A stretch of DNA of 64,000 nucleotides from Drosophila miranda (GCF_003369915.1 NC_046675.1:32015001-32079000); one strand, 5' to 3'; counted from the stretch's first letter, positions 1-12,086 are shown. A program made the numbers and translations. The notes: a model not told the origin generated them from the letters alone.

Positions 1-350
1 AATTACCATTTCTAAGGTTTGATCTTATGATATTGAAAAGTTTGAGCATTTATTTCAATCAAAAACTATCCAAAATTGAATTTTAAAGCAAGTATTTACA
101 CTAGAACACTTTGTAGTACTATCCCTAAGAAATTGTTTACGATAAGTGAGCTTTTCTAAGACTCTATTCATAGGAGTCTATTTAGAAATTACAATTCGAA
201 TATATAGACACCTTTTTGAGAACCTAAGCAATCTTAATCATAGCTATAAATTCATTAAACAAAAATCGTTCATTCAAAACGAACTATTCCAAACTAGAAT
301 CCCAAAAAAGAATATAAATTCATATTTTTCAATCTTTGAAACCCCCCAAA
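1..350. other. AT-rich region upstream of the first gene
   Basis: This stretch is AT-rich and holds no convincing coding exon. The short ORF at 146-373 has no family resemblance and overlaps the start of the next gene in another frame. It probably contains the 5' UTR and promoter of the gene starting at 351. No clear TATA box or DRE was seen. Confidence 0.5.
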
Positions 351-1241
351 ATGCTAACAGAATGCAAAGATGAGCTGCCCAATCCTCACAAGGGATGCCT
401 GCGGGAGATGCTCAACACCCTCATCATCAGCGACAATGATGTGAAGCGCCTCAACACGCAGCTGCGCAACGTGCAACTGGAGATGAAGGCCGAAATGGAC
501 AAGATCGAAAAGGCCAAGTGCGTCGGCGATGAGAAGTCAACGAAGCCAAAGGTCTGCGTCAGTGAGGAGGATCTCACACAGTTTGCCGAACGCATCATCA
601 ATCTGGATGAACTGAAGCTGCACTACACAAAGAAAAGTGAGGAGCTGCGCCGCCGTCGGGACAATATAATGGTCTATGCCCGACAGTGCCTGAATGCCTA
701 CAACGAGGAGAAGTGCAAATTCAAGTCCTTCCAGGAGAACACCGTGGACTACATCAAACGAACGGCTACTCTCTCGCAGGACCGTGAGGTGATCCAGAAA
801 TGCGAGAATGACATTTGCCAGATGAACAAACGCTTTGTTCGAGAGGTGGCCCATCTGAAACGCTGCGAGGGAGAGCTGCAGGCGTTCTTTAAGCTGCTCA
901 AGGACTCGGATCCCAAGGCCTATTGCGAGTGCTGCTGCTTCAAGGACTACGACTGGCTGCCGCAGGGCAAGAACCTGGAGGTGGTGGACACCATAGCCGC
1001 GGAGATCAAGGAGAAGATGGGCCACGTGCTGGTGCGTGCCTTTGCCCAGCTGCATTTGCATGAGCCGCAGGATCCGCGGGCCTTCATTGCCGCCTATCTG
1101 ATGAATCTCGATCGCAGCGAGCAGGAGATGAAGGAGAAGCACGACATATTCCAGGAGGCCACAGAGATCTGCATCAAGGAGCTGCCCGATCCCATATTCC
1201 ATTGCGAGAACACATGTCCGCCGCAAGAGAAACCCATTTGA
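351..1241 (+). CDS. Coiled-coil protein with a Dpy-30/RII-like motif, 296 aa
   Basis: This is an intronless ORF with normal fly codon use, starting at the first ATG (MLTECKDEL). Residues about 25-180 are rich in charged heptad-like segments, so a coiled coil is likely. Residues about 225-258 (LVRAFAQLHLHEP.DPRAFIAAYLMN) fit the Dpy-30/RIIa pattern, in which a hydrophobic helix is followed by P-x-D-P and a second helix with A-x-Y-L. In other proteins this motif dimerises and docks onto amphipathic helices, for example in COMPASS subunits, radial spokes and sperm-tail proteins. A cluster of cysteines lies at 192-196 (CECCC). The upstream in-frame TTG at 336 is not needed. The gene is convergent with the BRAP-like gene, with about 255 bp between the stops, and an ATTAAA at 1433-1438 is a possible poly(A) signal. 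I do not recognise a named fly gene. A ciliary or sperm role is inference only. Confidence 0.75.
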   Translation: MLTECKDELPNPHKGCLREMLNTLIISDNDVKRLNTQLRNVQLEMKAEMDKIEKAKCVGDEKSTKPKVCVSEEDLTQFAERIINLDELKLHYTKKSEELRRRRDNIMVYARQCLNAYNEEKCKFKSFQENTVDYIKRTATLSQDREVIQKCENDICQMNKRFVREVAHLKRCEGELQAFFKLLKDSDPKAYCECCCFKDYDWLPQGKNLEVVDTIAAEIKEKMGHVLVRAFAQLHLHEPQDPRAFIAAYLMNLDRSEQEMKEKHDIFQEATEICIKELPDPIFHCENTCPPQEKPI

Positions 1242-1496
1242 GAGTTTTTTTGAACAATATTTCCTTTAATTCACACGAAAAAACACCATGAAATACAATA
1301 TTTGAAATTCTCTTAACATTAGTTATATTTTTTTATCGCTTTGCTTCACAAAGGAAATCACATTTAGAGCTGTTTTATAGTGTAATGTAAAGGGTTTCGT
1401 TATTTGCTTAGCCTTCAGCGTGGGTGGGGGGAATTAAACATTACATTTTAAATACATAAAGAAGCTGCTATTCAGTTTTATTCACGGATTAAAAGT

Positions 1497-3445
1497 CTAT
1501 TTCTTGCGACGATTGTTGCGCCGCGTGCTGGTATCGGGCTCCTTTTCGCCCAGGCCAGTGATTGAGGCTCCGGCCAGCTCCGAGTTGGCCATCTTTCCTT
1601 GGGTGTCCAGAAAGAACATGACATCGCGCAGCTGCTCCTTGAGATCGGTGACTTCCGCATCATGTTTGGCTTTGAATTCCGTGTACTGCTGCTCCAGGGC
1701 ATTGTATTTGACCAGCCAGGAGCTTTGATTGTCCTGCAAGGCCTTGGATAGCTCACGCTCTTCATTTAGCTGCTTTTGGACTTCTTTTAGTCTGAAATGG
1801 AACACATGGTTTTTGAATGCCCTATACTCTTTGAAAGTGTGTCCCTTACTTGGTGGTATGCTGTGCTAGTTTGCGCTCTAGATTCTGTTTCTCCTTGTGC
1901 ATGGACTGCTGGACGTGCAGCAGATCCGTCACCTCTGACTTGGCCTCGCTGGCATTCACCTTAAAGTTCTGCCACTCCTCTTCGAGACGCTCCATTCGCT
2001 CCTCGTAGTACTTGCGCTGTGTGTCCAGCTGCGAGGTCAGCAAATAGGTGAACTCCATCTGCATGGAGTCGATCTTTTCCTCGCGTTCATCCTTTTCGGT
2101 CTGCGAGGCCACCAGCTTGCCGTCCGATTTGTTTTGGAACAGACGGTGGACGAAATTATCGCCGGCGTAATCCCACACACTGGAGGTTCCCAGTTGCATG
2201 GCAAAGGTGTGATTGGTGGCTCTGTAGTGGGCGGCAGCATGTCCACCCTGATACCGACCGCAGCCGACATGGCCGCAGATCAGGCAAATCCACAGCGAAT
2301 CGGTTCCCTCGCACTCCATGCAAACAGAGTCCTCCATTAGCTCGGGCGTCTGCACATGGCGGCAGACGGGGCAGGTGGAGTCGCCCCATTTCATCAGGCA
2401 GCTGGCATGGAAAGCATGATTACAAAGAATGGTGAGAACGCCATCCACGCTCTCGTCCATGCGCTCCAAGCAGACGGGGCAGGTGGGCAGTTCTGTGTGC
2501 CCCACGGGCGGTAGTCCGTGGTCGCTACGCTCCACAGCAGATACCCAAACGGCATGGCACAGGGAGTCGGGCTCCAGTGAGTTGTAGGCAATACCATTGT
2601 AGGACTTGTAAAACTCCAAGGCCGACTCATTCGTGCGAAATCTGTGGGAGATTAGAGTTGTATTGAAATGATAAGAGTTTTCTGCGGACTTGGACTCACT
2701 CTAGGAGCACCATAAACTGATTGGGACTGCCGTCGCGTACAATCTGGACATGCTTGATTTCCGCATGGCAGGGAGCTATAAAATTGAGCAGATCATGGCA
2801 GTTGAGAGTGGCTGGCACGGCCAGCAGGCAGAGTTGATTGGATGGGGCCTCCTTGGTGGCCTTGCGTTCACTAATAAACGGAAAGAAAACGTATTAAAAG
2901 GAGCAATGAAACACGCAGTGGCAGCTCATACTTCTTCTTGTATAGATGAATAAGTCCCTTGGTCACTTCCACAATGGGATTGCCAGAAAAGTAGCCAATC
3001 TCCAGTGGAAAGTTCGAGTTTGCCTGCACGTTACAAGACTGTGACTCATCGCCGCTGCGTGGCGTGGTCTCCCGCGAGCTCCCAGCCGTGGGGCTGTTTA
3101 CATGCTGCAGCGTGGTGGCCCAGTTCATCTTCTTTGTGTCACCTTCAATGCTATTTTCGCCCTCTGAGAGTTCCTTTATCCAATTGTACTGATTCGTGTA
3201 CGTTTCAATGGTGATATCGCGGGACTGTCGCAGTCCACGGTCCCGCTCGCGCTCCTTTTGAACCCGCGGATTGGTTGGATGCTCTGCTGATACGGCGCCT
3301 TCTTGTTCTAATTGACGGATAAAGCAGCAGACGGGGTCTAATTGTTGGCGATATTTATGCGTTTTCTTTGTTCGCGTTATTTACCTGCGTTTGGCTCCAA
3401 ATCGATTTCGATTTTGATGACACACAGGGAAATGTTTTCTAGCAT
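1497..3445 (-). CDS. BRAP/IMP-like RING and UBP-finger E3 ubiquitin ligase, 574 aa
   Basis: Five coding exons on the minus strand: 3385-3445, 2932-3337, 2700-2870, 1850-2641 and 1497-1791. They sum to 1725 nt, and every junction has GT-AG and keeps frame. The order of parts is that of human BRAP. First comes a short N-terminus (MLENISLCVIKIEIDLE). Next is the block ending SGNPIVEVTKGLIHLYK, then an RRM-like BRAP2 domain (about residues 165-250, with PNQFMVLLEFR). A RING finger follows at about 267-306 (CPVC...CNHAFH..C...CPVC). A UBP zinc finger starts at about 320 (CMEC...WICLICGHVGCGRY...H..H.YA-like). The C-terminal half is a coiled coil ending in a basic tail (RRNNRRKK). In mammals the family binds Ras-GTP, self-ubiquitinates and releases KSR scaffold inhibition in the MAPK pathway. 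The gene is probably the orthologue of D. melanogaster CG5555 (from memory). A TTTATT at 1477-1482 is a poly(A) signal on the minus strand. Confidence 0.93.
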
Positions 3446-3559
3446 TACACGGGCATAATTTAGATCAGGTCAAATATCAAAAAGTATAAAAAAACGAATT
3501 AAATATAGTTTTTGCGTAAATGAATGTTTGGTGTACGAGCGATAAATATTTATCGGACT

Positions 3560-3598
3560 TATCGATAAAATATACCGTCCGACCCTCAGCAATATACC
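3560..3598 (-). promoter_or_regulatory. DRE plus shared promoter block of the BRAP-like gene
   Basis: A perfect DRE octamer TATCGATA lies at 3560-3567, about 115-120 bp upstream of the BRAP-like ATG. Next to it, 3574-3598 is a 25-bp block that recurs with two mismatches at 49249-49273 upstream of vib, and further ATATACCG-type repeats follow to about 3640. DRE sites bind DREF at fly housekeeping promoters (known). Assignment to the minus-strand gene is by position and orientation. The start site itself was not located. Confidence 0.6.
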
Positions 3599-4150
3599 GA
3601 AACATACCATCTTACTTTAAAAATATACCGTAAATATACTGACGAATTCCAGTTCTATTATGCATATGTCTCAATTTTGATATTCCGTCGAATATTCCCA
3701 GCTAAATAGAAAATATAGCCCTGCCCACATAATTTTAGGCCGTTGATGAATAAATTTTATTCAAGATTGGTTAGTTTTTAGGCCTTGCTTTTATTGTATT
3801 TTGACTAAAACAAGGTTTAATATTGATATTCTTTAGACATATTCAAGTACATTATTAGTATCTTGTATATATTTATCTCGATTCTGATACCTACGGAGCC
3901 TGGGATGACAAACATATGGGCGTTTGTATACCCTATTTCGTTAATATTATATTAAGATATTGTTTTCCAAGCTGCTTTCAAACGTAATCAATAAAGCCCT
4001 TGTGTTAGATTGCATTGTTAATGCCTATTCAGAAAAAAATCGCGTCGACCCGTTTTAACCGGTTCCTCGTTTTGTTGTTTTTGTTGAAAATTTGATATGG
4101 AGCACAGAAAAGTTGTATAAAATGGAGTATCGCGGATAGTTACAAAAACC
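3599..4150. other. Intergenic sequence with a candidate + strand TATA promoter at its end
   Basis: No coding exon is visible. A TATAAAA at 4116-4122 is followed about 35 nt later by an initiator-like CCAGTTAG with its A at 4151. A half TATACCCT motif lies near 3928. The sequence is AT-rich and contains further ATATACC-type repeats close to the BRAP-like promoter. Confidence 0.35.
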
Positions 4151-4383
4151 AGTTAGCTGATAATATATTTCTAGGTGATATTTTTGTGCGATAATTTAAT
4201 CGTTCTATTTTGAACATAGGACTCTGGTGAACAATTTTCCGCGAACTAGTTCGGCTATCTAACAGTCTTTACCAACACCAACAACTACATACCGGGCAAA
4301 TAATCCATTTGAACGGAAATTCGGTTTTCCAGCAGCAGCAGCATATCAATATTTGAGAAATGTGTTTGAAGGCATATGTAAAG
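4151..4383 (+). other. Candidate non-coding first exon (TATA promoter, splice donor)
   Basis: The stretch runs from the initiator-like site to a good splice donor GTAGGT at 4384. It contains a small ORF start at 4361 (MCLKAYVK) that runs into the donor. If real, this could be an upstream first exon of the + strand EF-hand gene that starts coding at 16292, or the start of an unrecognised non-coding RNA. The evidence is signal-based only, with no transcript or conservation data. Confidence 0.25.
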
Positions 4384-4699
4384 GTAGGTTATTTTAATAT
4401 TGAGACAACAATAACTTGAATTTGTAGAAATGAAAAAAAACCTGGCCTACTTTAAATTTAAAACCACTTTGAAAATTTGATTAATTAGCTAAAAGTATTA
4501 AACTGGATTTTGATATGTCCCACAGCGGTGGTCGCTTACAACTTGTCGGCTTTCCGCCACCCCAGCTCCATCCCAACCGACCAACCATCCAGCCACAGCC
4601 CCTTCCACCGACCAAGTTCTCGGTTTCGCTTCGGGTAGCCACCGAAGCTTTTTGGCCAAAAAATACAGTTAGTACGAACTGGTAGCTACTCGAAGGCGG

Positions 4700-4835
4700 A
4701 CGTGTTGCCGCCCGTGGTCTAAGCCGTGACAAAAACACGTTTACGAGACTTGTTCGTTATTTCACGCGCGCGTAAATCAAACCCGAAAAGAGAGGCAAAG
4801 GCTAGAGCAAAACAAACCAACACACAACAAAAAAT
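4700..4835 (+). other. Candidate 5' UTR exon of the SDF4-like gene
   Basis: This A-rich, CA-rich stretch without stops or start codons of interest looks like a typical fly leader. It ends in AAAAAT followed by the strong donor GTGAGTG at 4836. It is the nearest convincing leader-like exon on the + strand upstream of the coding start at 16292, which would imply an 11.4 kb first intron. The left limit is arbitrary, because no start site could be fixed. Confidence 0.3.
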
Positions 4836-6007
4836 GTGAGTGCAGTAACGGATAGTGTAGATGTAGTTGTAGTTGTTATTGGGGATAGTGTAACCATGAA
4901 CTGGCCCGCAATAAACCCAAAGAATTGATTACAATATTCGCTTATAGGGGGTATCCGGGTGGGGATTCGTAATTGCAATTACCAAGATTTAACCACAAAA
5001 ATACATTTCGTATATGGCACCGCGCTCACACACGCATACAAAATACGAGTATATTGATTTCTGGCATTATTTATTAATGATTTCAGCAATAAAATTGCTT
5101 ACAAAATCCGTAACACACACACACATGTCCCAAAACAGGGATCCGGCGGCGGTACACCTTGACGTATTTCAAAACGTCACCCCATTCTCGGGGGATTTTT
5201 GGTAGCTGACAGTGCTGCCAAGTGCCACGACGAAGGAGAGAAAGACCTGCCTGTCGTCAACAAGTCTATCAAGAGCACGTTTGTCATTTTTGTTGCACTC
5301 CCAGACCCAGACCCAGCCACCAGCCCCCGGCCCCCACTTGTCAGTCTATCTGTCTGCCCCTGTGTCTGTGTGCTAGTGTGTGTCTGCTTGTGTGAGTCAC
5401 TTTTCTGTTTGCCAATTTGAAGTTTTGTTTGAAACTATATTGTCCGTCCCCTCCACTCACTCGCTGCTGACGCTGACGCTGTCGCTGTCTCTCTCTTTGG
5501 CGCATTTTCATTTGCATTTTGTCTGCTGCTTCGCGCGTCGCATAGCGAAAATCAATTGTTGTATGTAATAAACGCCAGCCAGAGCCCGAGAGAGCTTAGC
5601 CAAGCGTTGAGCTGCCAACCAGCCAGCCAGTTGGCTCTAAACCTGCCAAAATCAGGTTTATTTTTACATAAGCATTTTGGATCATACGATATAGATTTGC
5701 AATAAAAAACTGAAAGGAAAACTCTGCAGTAATAAAAAGTTTCAATAGATTTTGGTATTCAGAGCGGAACTAGATCGTATATTTTATGAAGTTCCATTCA
5801 GTTTAAGACCAGTTTGCACACTAAAACTTAAAAGTCAATTAGTTTATTGGATGTGGCAAAGTTTTTAGACTGAAACTAAAATTCTAGGGCACTAATTTGT
5901 CTCGTACACAGTGCGACAGTCAATTTCGTTGAGAATTAGTGCCACCAAGAATTAATGTCTACAAATATGACCATAACATACAAAAACAATTTGTTTTAAA
6001 TGCCAAA

Positions 6008-6228
6008 GTTGAAGAAACATTAAAAATGGTGGGAAACTTTAACATTGGATGGCTATATCTTCAGGTATATTCACTCTATCGGGACGAATCAACAATTCTA
6101 TGAAAGGTCATACAATTTTCTTTTCAAATCACTAAATTTTATAAGAGTTCAATTTTTAAAAAAGATTTTGGCCAAACCAAAGCATAAGGAAGTGATCTAC
6201 TCAACCAGGCTTACACCTAATTTTTGCC
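6008..6228. repeat. Dispersed repeat, copy A
   Basis: This copy aligns along most of its length with 13894-14177. Shared landmarks, in the same order, are GTTGAAGAAACATT, a GGTATATTCAC block, a block near TGTGAAAG-TCATACAATT and then GAAGTGATCTACTCA with CCAGGC. The copies differ by many substitutions and by a roughly 60-nt length difference in the middle, so the duplication is old. No terminal repeats or coding region were recognised. Confidence 0.65.
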
Positions 6229-7920
6229 AAAGTACTTTCAAAAGCTTTAATTTTGTCGACAGTGTTGGCAAACGTTTGGTTTGTTTTTCAAATGGCGGGC
6301 TTCATGCTAAAGTCAATCTATCATTCTTTAAAAATATCCAGCTTTTAAGTACCTTCCACTACTAAAGTGGAAGCAAAACAGTGCCTCTTTCTATTGAAGA
6401 ATCCTTAGGACTTGACTTAAAGTGTAGCTCTAAGATAAAATAACCTTAAGCTGAATGGAGGGACTCCCATGGGTGCCCCTGTTGCTGCTGCTGTTGCTCT
6501 CTTCAAATTGAGTTGTTGTTTATTCATGCATTTGTTGCACTTCTACGCGTTTTTATTGTTATACCAACACCCGCGCGCAAACACATGTGGACATGCACAC
6601 ACACTCATTCATTCAGTCATTCAGTCATTCAGTCACTCACACCTCTCCTTCTCCGCATGGCAAGGCACAGAGTTGACTTGTCTCTGTCCAAGAGGTATTA
6701 TTATTAGGTGAGGCAGTGCCAAGAGAACGTTTGCTGTTACATTTCAGACTCTGATGAGCAGTGTGGATGCCAGCAAATCATTAATAAATCAGCGGGAGGC
6801 AACAGACCTCATGCAACTTTGAAGACCGGTTTTGCCCCTCACCTTATACTGTGATCCACCTATGCCCTTGTGCCCGTGCTCGTTGGCCTGACATTTCTAT
6901 GCTTTCTGCTCTGCAAAAGCTCAAGTGTCTGTTACGTTTAAATGTCGGCTCACAGTTACATCTAAAATTACAGACAGACACATATGTATGCGACATGTGT
7001 GTGTATTACACATGTATGTCTGACATGTGGCATTTTGTAAACATATACGTATGCATATGGATGTCTGTGTTTGTGTTTAAAGTGCACTTTCACTTTTTGT
7101 GACCGCCACCCGCCTTGTGCTGCTGCCGTTCACCCCTCCCCCGCACCACACAAACTGCTAAAAACAAAAACTGGCAAAACGACAATCATGAGCAAGCACC
7201 TCCCTTCCCTCTGTACCCCTCTCTCACACATCTCTGGCTGGCTTTTTCACTGTTACTCTCTCTTCCTACAGCTCTGCCGCTCTCGCTCACTCTCCCTCTC
7301 TGGCCGCACTCTCACTCTCGAAAAGTTTGTGTGTTGGTACAAAAGAGCAACAGCAAGAGGAGGAGCAGCTGCTGCTGCTGCAGCGAAGTGCAACCGGTTG
7401 AGGTAATCATGTTTTGTTGCCGTGTTCCAATTGCCATTTCCACCAAAGTAACATAATCATAGAAATGCAGAGAGAGGGGGAACAGAAAGAGCGGAACCAG
7501 AGATATATAGATACATGTGTAGAGGAGGCAATGGTAATGCTATCGAGAGAGAGAGAGAGTGAAACAGTGCGAGTAGCATGGCTTAAGCGTATTATAATTA
7601 GAAATGGAAATACGGCTTTCGATCAATATTGCTTGTAGCCGGTACACGTATGACATTTACTTTAGTTTTTCGATGAGAGATACATAGAATCAGTAGATAC
7701 TACATTTCTGTACATATATACAATCTTCTATGCTATATCATGATTAAATGATAATGAAAAATGATATTTAAATACAGAACGGGTTTCTGGATGAAAAGAA
7801 TAATAATATTTTGCCAAAAGCATTGACATGTTTCCCCAAAAGCAAGTGTTTTGGTACTCAAACACCCATTCTATATCTAAGGGACTCATTTTTAAGAACT
7901 CTATCAACTACTATATCAAC

Positions 7921-7957
7921 ATTTCATTAAAATCGTTTGAGCCGTTTAGGAGCGGCC
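7921..7957. repeat. Possible transposon-derived fragment
   Basis: The phrase ATTTCATTAAAATCGTTTGAG followed by CCGTTTAGGAG resembles a word often seen in old dispersed repeats of insect genomes (ATTTCATCAAAATCGG-type followed by CCGTTT). Only this core is recognisable and no boundaries were found. Confidence 0.3.
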
Positions 7958-9693
7958 CGTAATGGCTTAATTTGTGCTATATTTAGTATTTTTACGGTGT
8001 CTTTCTAGGCGCTTCTTATAGTGGCTTTGTAAAGAGAAGTACATATTTCTGTGATTATTTCGTGGTTTTTTTTTTGCCGTTTTCACTAGTATTCTCGCTG
8101 AGTCTTTCGTTTTATTGGTTCGACTTTTTTTCTTACTGTTTTTTTTCCACTTCCTTAATCTTGTGCTTAATTTTTTCTTCTGAAAGTAAAAATTTATCCA
8201 CTGTACTAAAAAATTCAAAAGGATTCATCTCCATCTTCATTGGGTTTCCATACAAAATAGACCCTATCTGGACTTTTTTAACATATAAGTCAAATCATTC
8301 ACCGAAATTCCCATTAAATCTCATACGGCTACAGAAAAGGAAGTGGGGGGAAAACAGCATGAAAAACATATTACGCATACGCTGCGTTGTGCCTACATTC
8401 AAACTTTTTCGTTTGTGAACATTTTGTATGAGATTAGATTAGCGCGGAAAATTTATTTTTGCCGTGTCAATGAACATATGCATATGAATACAGAAAACAT
8501 ACATGCAGACCCTTAATCAAAATGCAATTAAACAGAATTATAGTTTAGCCCCGAATGATAAAATTAGGGGGAGGGGTGGAGCAGACATCTGGGTGTTGGC
8601 TAATCCACTTTTCCCATGGTCCACTTTGGCCCTAATCATCTGTCCCGAAACTAATCCAATCTGCTCTTGCTGTGAATTCATTTCCATTTCCATTCAGGGA
8701 AAGTGCCTCCGACTTGATTGATTTGGTTGTGCAGAGGAAAACTTAGCTTCTAGGACCTGCATGTGGAATGGGGCCATCCATCAACGTCACTAAATTGGGG
8801 GCGAAAAAGCGAGCAACAAAACAAGAGATTAAATAGGAAGATTATCTGCAAGAAAGCGAAAGAAATTAAAGAATGAATTTGTAGAAAAATAAAGCGCTTG
8901 ATGGGAAATTAGTAGAAATTAAGGGATGAGTCTTAGGCTAAGAAAATCTATGGAATGTTGCAGAAGGGACTGTATCCTTGAAGTCCCTAAAACCTTTTTA
9001 ATTGGAACTCTTTTGCCATCATTATTCGAAGACCCTGAAACTGTACTCATATATCCAAGGTCCATAGTCGGACTATGCCAGGAAAAGGCAAATGCGCACC
9101 GAGAGAGAGACAAGAGAGGAGACAAGATGTAGAGCAAAGAAGAGCCAAGCAAAAGGGCCAGAAGTAAAGAGTGGGAGAGACAATCAATTCAATAATCCAA
9201 ACAGCAATCAGTATGCATCCCAGACTGAACTCCACTTCGATTTTCATTCCGCATTGGCATCAAACTCGGTTTGCATTCGATTCAGGAATTCAGGGGTTCA
9301 GAGGAGTTGTCAGGGTGTCAGTCAGTCCTGCACCATCCACCTCTCTGGCACACACACCTAATAAAGGCTTATTTACATATGAATGTGCCTGTCCTTGTCC
9401 GCACACACGAGTCCCACACGTGTAAATTGTGTAAAAATGTGAGACGAACCTCATTTTGAGTTGGCATTTCCACCTGACATCCGACTGGAAGGTGAGTCCT
9501 AGTCCTGCCATGGCGATGATGCCATTCCTGTGACCCTGCCATGACAACAAGTGCCAATCTCTCCATCTCCCTGGCCCCCCAAAAAAAACTGTGCAGACTG
9601 CATTCATTTGTTTGCGCCGTGGATCGGTGCTTTTGGGGGGGGGCGGCCTTTTGCATTCAAGTGCATTCCCAAGTTTTGTTGTGCACTTTCCTT

Positions 9694-9709
9694 CCCCCCC
9701 CCCCCCCCC
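9694..9709. repeat. 16-bp C homopolymer
   Basis: An uninterrupted run of 16 C lies in a CT-rich tract. Runs of this length are prone to sequencing and assembly errors, so the exact length is uncertain. Confidence 0.9.
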
Positions 9710-12051
9710 TCTCTCGCTCTCTGTCTGTTGGTACATCTCTTCTTTACATTCCCACTCCCCTTTTGGCACTGCCTCTGTCGGCTGCCTGCCACCTGCTGCG
9801 TTGTCATGGCAATTGCCTTGCCACTGCACCACGTTGCGTATACGCGATGTGAACGACGCGGCGCGCCGTTAGACTAACAAGCTTTGCTTTGGTTTGGTTT
9901 TTTCATGCCACTTTTTAAACGCACATGCCATGCACAAAAAGCAGAGGATACTCCGGTTTTTTTGTGGTTACCTTTTGATGGAATTCTGGATTGTGTTTAA
10001 ATAAATTTACTTAATTGAAGAGTTTTTCGTTAGTCATTCAAAAAACAAACCATATTTTCTTTCTCTCTACAGTACCTTGTTAATTTTTCTTTTTGGGGGG
10101 AGCAGAAGTAGAAAATATTCTAGATCGAAAGGAAATCTCGCAGCTCCTTTGCCAAATAAGAGCATCCACACTTCGAATACTCTGCCTTTTGGCTACTCTT
10201 TTCCTTTGCCGTGGATCTCGGCATTGCTCTCTCGTGGGTATTCGCATTTGCTGTGCGCTTTTTCGGCATTTTCATTCTCTACAAACAACAAACAAATCAA
10301 CTTATTTGTCTGTTTCCTGCTCGCTTTTTTGTTGGTGTCTGTTTTTGCCACTTTCCTTGCATCCTTGGTGTGTTGTTGCAGCTTGTTTGCTCGGGCACTG
10401 ATTGAGTGCAGCCCACACTCATGCAAATGCAAATGCAAATGGCAGGCCCAGCTTTGACTTTGGCCAAAAGCCAGAGTTGATTATGGGGCCCCCAAAAACA
10501 GAGAAAAGAGACCACAAACAAATGAGAGAATGGGGAAAATTAGCCATTTGCCGAGCAACCTATGGACAGACCTTAAACGGAATAACTTTCGAATTGAGAT
10601 TATCCGGAAAATCCCTGGGGAATGGCCCTAAAATGTGAACAAACTCTTTCTGCTAATTGGTATAAATTGTGGGTGGCTTGGGGGTGGCTTTTCTCCCAAC
10701 GCCTACTTCAATTTGGAGTTCATTAAAAAGTTAAATTAAATCTATCAACGCAGCAGCCCGCTCCCATTATCGTCAGAGAATCCTTCCCCATCAGCAGCAT
10801 CATCATTATTGGTGGTGGGGCTGCTCATCAAATCGCTTCGAGTTTTAATTGAAATGTCAGGAGTCTCCCAAAATGGTTATGGCCAAAAAATTGAAATAAA
10901 TTTTCCTATGCATATTTTATAGAATTTTGTTGCTGCCTCTGTTGCTTCTCTGCAGCCACAAAAGGGGACTGGGAGAAGTAGAGAAGGAGATAAATAGATA
11001 GATGGATATGCTCTCATAATTAATACAATTGGTTTGCCATCGATGGATGGCTCTTACTGTGATAATTGAAATCGAAACGAGTAGACAGCAATTCATAAAT
11101 GGCTAAATATATTGGCAGGACGAATGAAGATTGAGAATTAAGAAGAGGACTGAAGGCATGCATCGAAACTTCTTCCATAAATTCAAACGAAACTCCAAAC
11201 AGAATCCTTTGAAGCCACAAAACCCCCCTCCCACAGATATATGTAGCAATCTTTCTCTCCCATTTGGAACACACATTCTTCATTCCAGGATCTACTTAAC
11301 TCATCTTTGTTGCTGCCCCCTCGAAAAGCATTGCATTTCGCTTGTGGCACAAACAATCACTCGCTTCAAACTGTTATCGTTTCCCCTGCCCCTGCCCTCT
11401 CTCTCGGCCAAGCCAGAACTATTCGCCAATTCCCAACTCAACTGGCCAATAAGCACCCCCCTGCCCCCTCCTCTCCACTGCTGCTCAAACAAACGATGGA
11501 TCCATCAATGGGAGGGCAAACATTCCATCATCATCATCATCTTTATCGTCTTTATCATCGTTTTGTAATGTGCAGGAGGAATCGAAGAGCAATTTTTATC
11601 CGCTCGTTCTGCCGTGTCCTCTTGTCGAAGGAGGAGGGGGAGTCCTCCGATAAAGGCGATAAGGGGGAATGGAGGAGGATGGAGAATCGTTTGCCAAATC
11701 AAATCTTTAAACTTGTGCAGGCAGCGAGAGCTTATCGCTGCCTCCCCTCCTCAGACAGAAGTTTGACCCCCTCTCCACCCCTTCAGATATCAATCCACAA
11801 CCCTTTGGAGCAGCGCTCTCTTGTGCTTCTACATTTGGTGATGCCCCTGTCCTGCCCCTCGTCGCGCGTTTCATCCTCTGCTGGCCCCCCTTGATGCCCC
11901 TCTTCATTCGCTGCTGGCCCTCTCAAGGCTCTCCATCCTCTGCTGACCCCCTCTCGATGCCCCTCTTCATTCTCTGCTGCCCCTCTCGGATGTCCCTCTA
12001 TCTACTGCCACTTGTCTGCCAATAGTTTTGCAATAAAGTTTAACGCATTTT

Positions 12052-12086
12052 TATACCCTGTAGGAGAGTAGATCGTGGAGGGTATA
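12052..12086. repeat. Inverted TATACCCT / AGGGTATA pair
   Basis: TATACCCT at 12052-12059 and AGGGTATA at 12079-12086 are perfect inverted 8-mers with a 19-nt loop. A similar but shorter pair (ATACCC / GGGTAT) lies at 20115-20134, and half motifs lie near 3928, 34139 and 49432. This word is common in Drosophila intergenic DNA, and I attach no specific function to it. Confidence 0.6.

Noticed and set aside
537-1226. 229-codon ORF on minus opposite the first gene
   Set aside because: It is an antisense shadow of the + strand coding sequence, with no domain or splice structure of its own.
6045-6365. 106-codon ORF on +
   Set aside because: It falls inside the dispersed repeat and is AT-rich by composition. 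The matching copy at 13894 does not keep the frame.
9290-9832. 180-codon ORF on minus
   Set aside because: It crosses the C homopolymer and CT-rich tracts, the codon use is not fly-like and no family features were seen.
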